Position numbers and translations under genes: made by a program
The notes under the pieces: model-generated
Databases searched by the model: none
What the model saw: the letters and a program-made list of their open reading frames with translations, nothing else
Told to the model about the DNA's origin: nothing
Assembly (NCBI GenBank): GCA_012512705.1
Contig: JAAZDR010000181.1
Coordinates: 1-8,686, forward strand
Source of the DNA: Bacillota bacterium
Lineage (GTDB): Bacteria; Bacillota; Dethiobacteria; DTU022; JAAZDR01
Length of the DNA stretch: 8,686 nt
Direction: 5' to 3'
Shown: one piece after another, positions 8,333 to 8,686 of the stretch
Layout of the letters: each line of letters begins with the position of its first letter
Position numbering within the stretch: the first letter of the stretch is position 1

Positions 8333-8361
8333 ATCTTATTATTTTCACTATAAAAAGTCAA
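8333..8361 (-). promoter_or_regulatory. Sigma-A-type promoter for valS-folC
   Basis: On the minus strand TTGACT (8361-8356) is followed by a 17-base spacer and TAAGAT (8338-8333). The -35 box matches the consensus at five of six positions. Transcription would begin near 8326, giving a leader of only about 42 bases before the valS ATG. That is far too short for a T-box riboswitch. Confidence 0.7.
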
Positions 8362-8401
8362 CTTTCACAAGCATTCTTTCTAGAATTTAAGAAATCGTTA
8401 A

Positions 8402-8422
8402 TTACCTATACATTGTCCTCCT
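8402..8422 (-). other. Orphan Shine-Dalgarno with a three-codon open frame
   Basis: On the minus strand a perfect AGGAGG (8422-8417) is followed three bases later by ATG TAT AGG TAA (8413-8402). The spacing is too short for efficient initiation and the product would be only three residues. It lies just after the hairpin terminator and upstream of the valS promoter, so it would be seen only by read-through transcripts. It may be a remnant of a lost gene start or chance. Confidence 0.2.
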
Positions 8423-8427
8423 GTATG

Positions 8428-8469
8428 AAAAAATAGAGGGTATTCATGAATACATATTCGTGAATACCC
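8428..8469 (-). terminator. Intrinsic terminator for a gene beyond the right edge
   Basis: GGGTATTCA (8438-8446) and TGAATACCC (8461-8469) are a perfect 9-base inverted repeat. The stem extends through position 8447/8460 (A-C mismatch in minus-strand RNA, G-U pair in plus-strand RNA) and four more pairs to a four-base loop at 8452-8455. On the minus strand the stem is followed by TCTA and six T residues (8433-8428), as expected for rho-independent termination of leftward transcription. The plus-strand side has no T run. It would insulate valS from whatever leftward transcription enters from the right. Confidence 0.62.
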
Positions 8470-8560
8470 CTAAGCATTAGCATTAGAATAGCGCATAATA
8501 TAGAGCATTCAGACAGCAAAATATCTTTAGAGTATTTATTGCAGAATATAATTGGCCAGA

Positions 8561-8590
8561 GTTGCAAAAGGAAATCCCCACTTTTGCAAC
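8561..8590. repeat. Perfect 10-base inverted repeat (hairpin) with a nearby third half-copy
   Basis: GTTGCAAAAG (8561-8570) and CTTTTGCAAC (8581-8590) are exact reverse complements around a 10-base spacer. A similar direct copy, ATTGCAAAAAGG, lies at 8606-8617. No T run follows on either strand, so it does not look like a terminator. It could be an operator, a palindromic end of an insertion element or a miniature element remnant. The sequence alone does not decide. Confidence 0.55.
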
Positions 8591-8645
8591 AGTGAATTCC
8601 TCATAATTGCAAAAAGGTCATTGCAGGCACCACACCAAAATAATA

Positions 8646-8678
8646 CCCTTGTATTTGAGAGCAAATCGAGTACAAGGG
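8646..8678. repeat. Bulged inverted repeat near right edge
   Basis: CCCTTGT (8646-8652) pairs with ACAAGGG (8672-8678). Inside it ATTTG (8653-8657) pairs with CAAAT (8662-8666) around a four-base loop, leaving five bases (8667-8671) bulged. On the minus strand the stem is followed by TATTATTTT, so it might be a weak leftward terminator. Otherwise its role is unknown. Confidence 0.4.
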
Positions 8679-8686
8679 GGAATGGA

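Larger units (their letters stand above)
8285..8686. other. AT-rich intergenic region upstream of valS
   Basis: About 400 bases carry no supportable gene. From right to left they hold a bulged hairpin (8646-8678), a perfect inverted repeat (8561-8590) with a third half-copy (8606-8617), and a stretch at 8471-8540 in which I see only a short GCATTA duplication. A terminator hairpin (8428-8469), an orphan AGGAGG (8417-8422), the valS promoter (8333-8361) and the valS ribosome binding site complete it. No T-box core (GGTGG followed by ACCGCG) and no tRNA or known riboswitch was recognised on either strand. Confidence 0.7.

Noticed and set aside
8471..8500. Short GCATTA duplication
   Set aside because: Two adjacent copies of six bases in AT-rich DNA are not significant alone.
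8607..8646. Possible plus-strand promoter with TTGCAA or TTGCAG and TAATAC
   Set aside because: Spacers are 28 and 14 bases. The only 17-base pairing uses TCATTG, a poor -35 box.
8536..8685. A 49-codon open frame on the minus strand entering from the right edge and ending in TAA
   Set aside because: It has no visible start, its translation resembles no family I know, and it runs through the perfect inverted repeat at 8561-8590. An open stretch of this length can occur by chance.
8674..8686. ATG at 8682 on the plus strand preceded by AAGGGGG, as a possible start of a rightward gene
   Set aside because: The spacer is a single base, too short for initiation, and only one codon is visible.

Overview
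The window is a stretch of ordinary bacterial chromosome carrying eight protein genes, all on the minus strand. The gene content and order (valS-folC upstream, maf-radC-mreB downstream), the strong GG-rich Shine-Dalgarno sites, the sigma-A-type promoters and the GTG/TTG starts point to a Gram-positive, Bacillota-type bacterium. An anaerobic Clostridia-grade lineage fits best, because an ApbE/Gx-transporter pair is inserted in the cluster. The species cannot be named from the sequence alone.

Layout in the direction of transcription (right to left): an AT-rich intergenic region of about 400 bases (8285-8686) contains three hairpins and a good promoter for valS. Then come valS (valyl-tRNA synthetase), folC (folylpolyglutamate/dihydrofolate synthase) and moaC (molybdopterin precursor synthesis), with gaps of 27 and 21 bases. 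A 102-base gap follows, holding a possible weak terminator. Next come apbE (FAD:protein FMN transferase) and a Gx-transporter-family membrane protein gene that overlap by four bases (ATGA), then maf, and then radC, which overlaps maf by one base (TGATG). A 188-base gap with two well-spaced promoter candidates precedes mreB, which runs off the left edge after 206 codons.

Functionally the window is a patchwork of housekeeping genes: translation (ValS), folate polyglutamylation (FolC), molybdenum cofactor (MoaC), nucleotide/division control (Maf), a JAMM-domain RadC protein and cell-shape control (MreB). The apbE-Gx pair is the accessory part. It implies covalent flavinylation of an exported electron-transfer protein that is encoded elsewhere. 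The mreB promoters suggest the shape operon can be transcribed independently of the metabolic genes upstream.

I found no phage, CRISPR, toxin-antitoxin or other defence system, and no rRNA or tRNA. No convincing new system is present. The items most worth checking are the hairpin-rich region upstream of valS, the apbE-Gx pair with its missing target, and the tandem mreB promoters.
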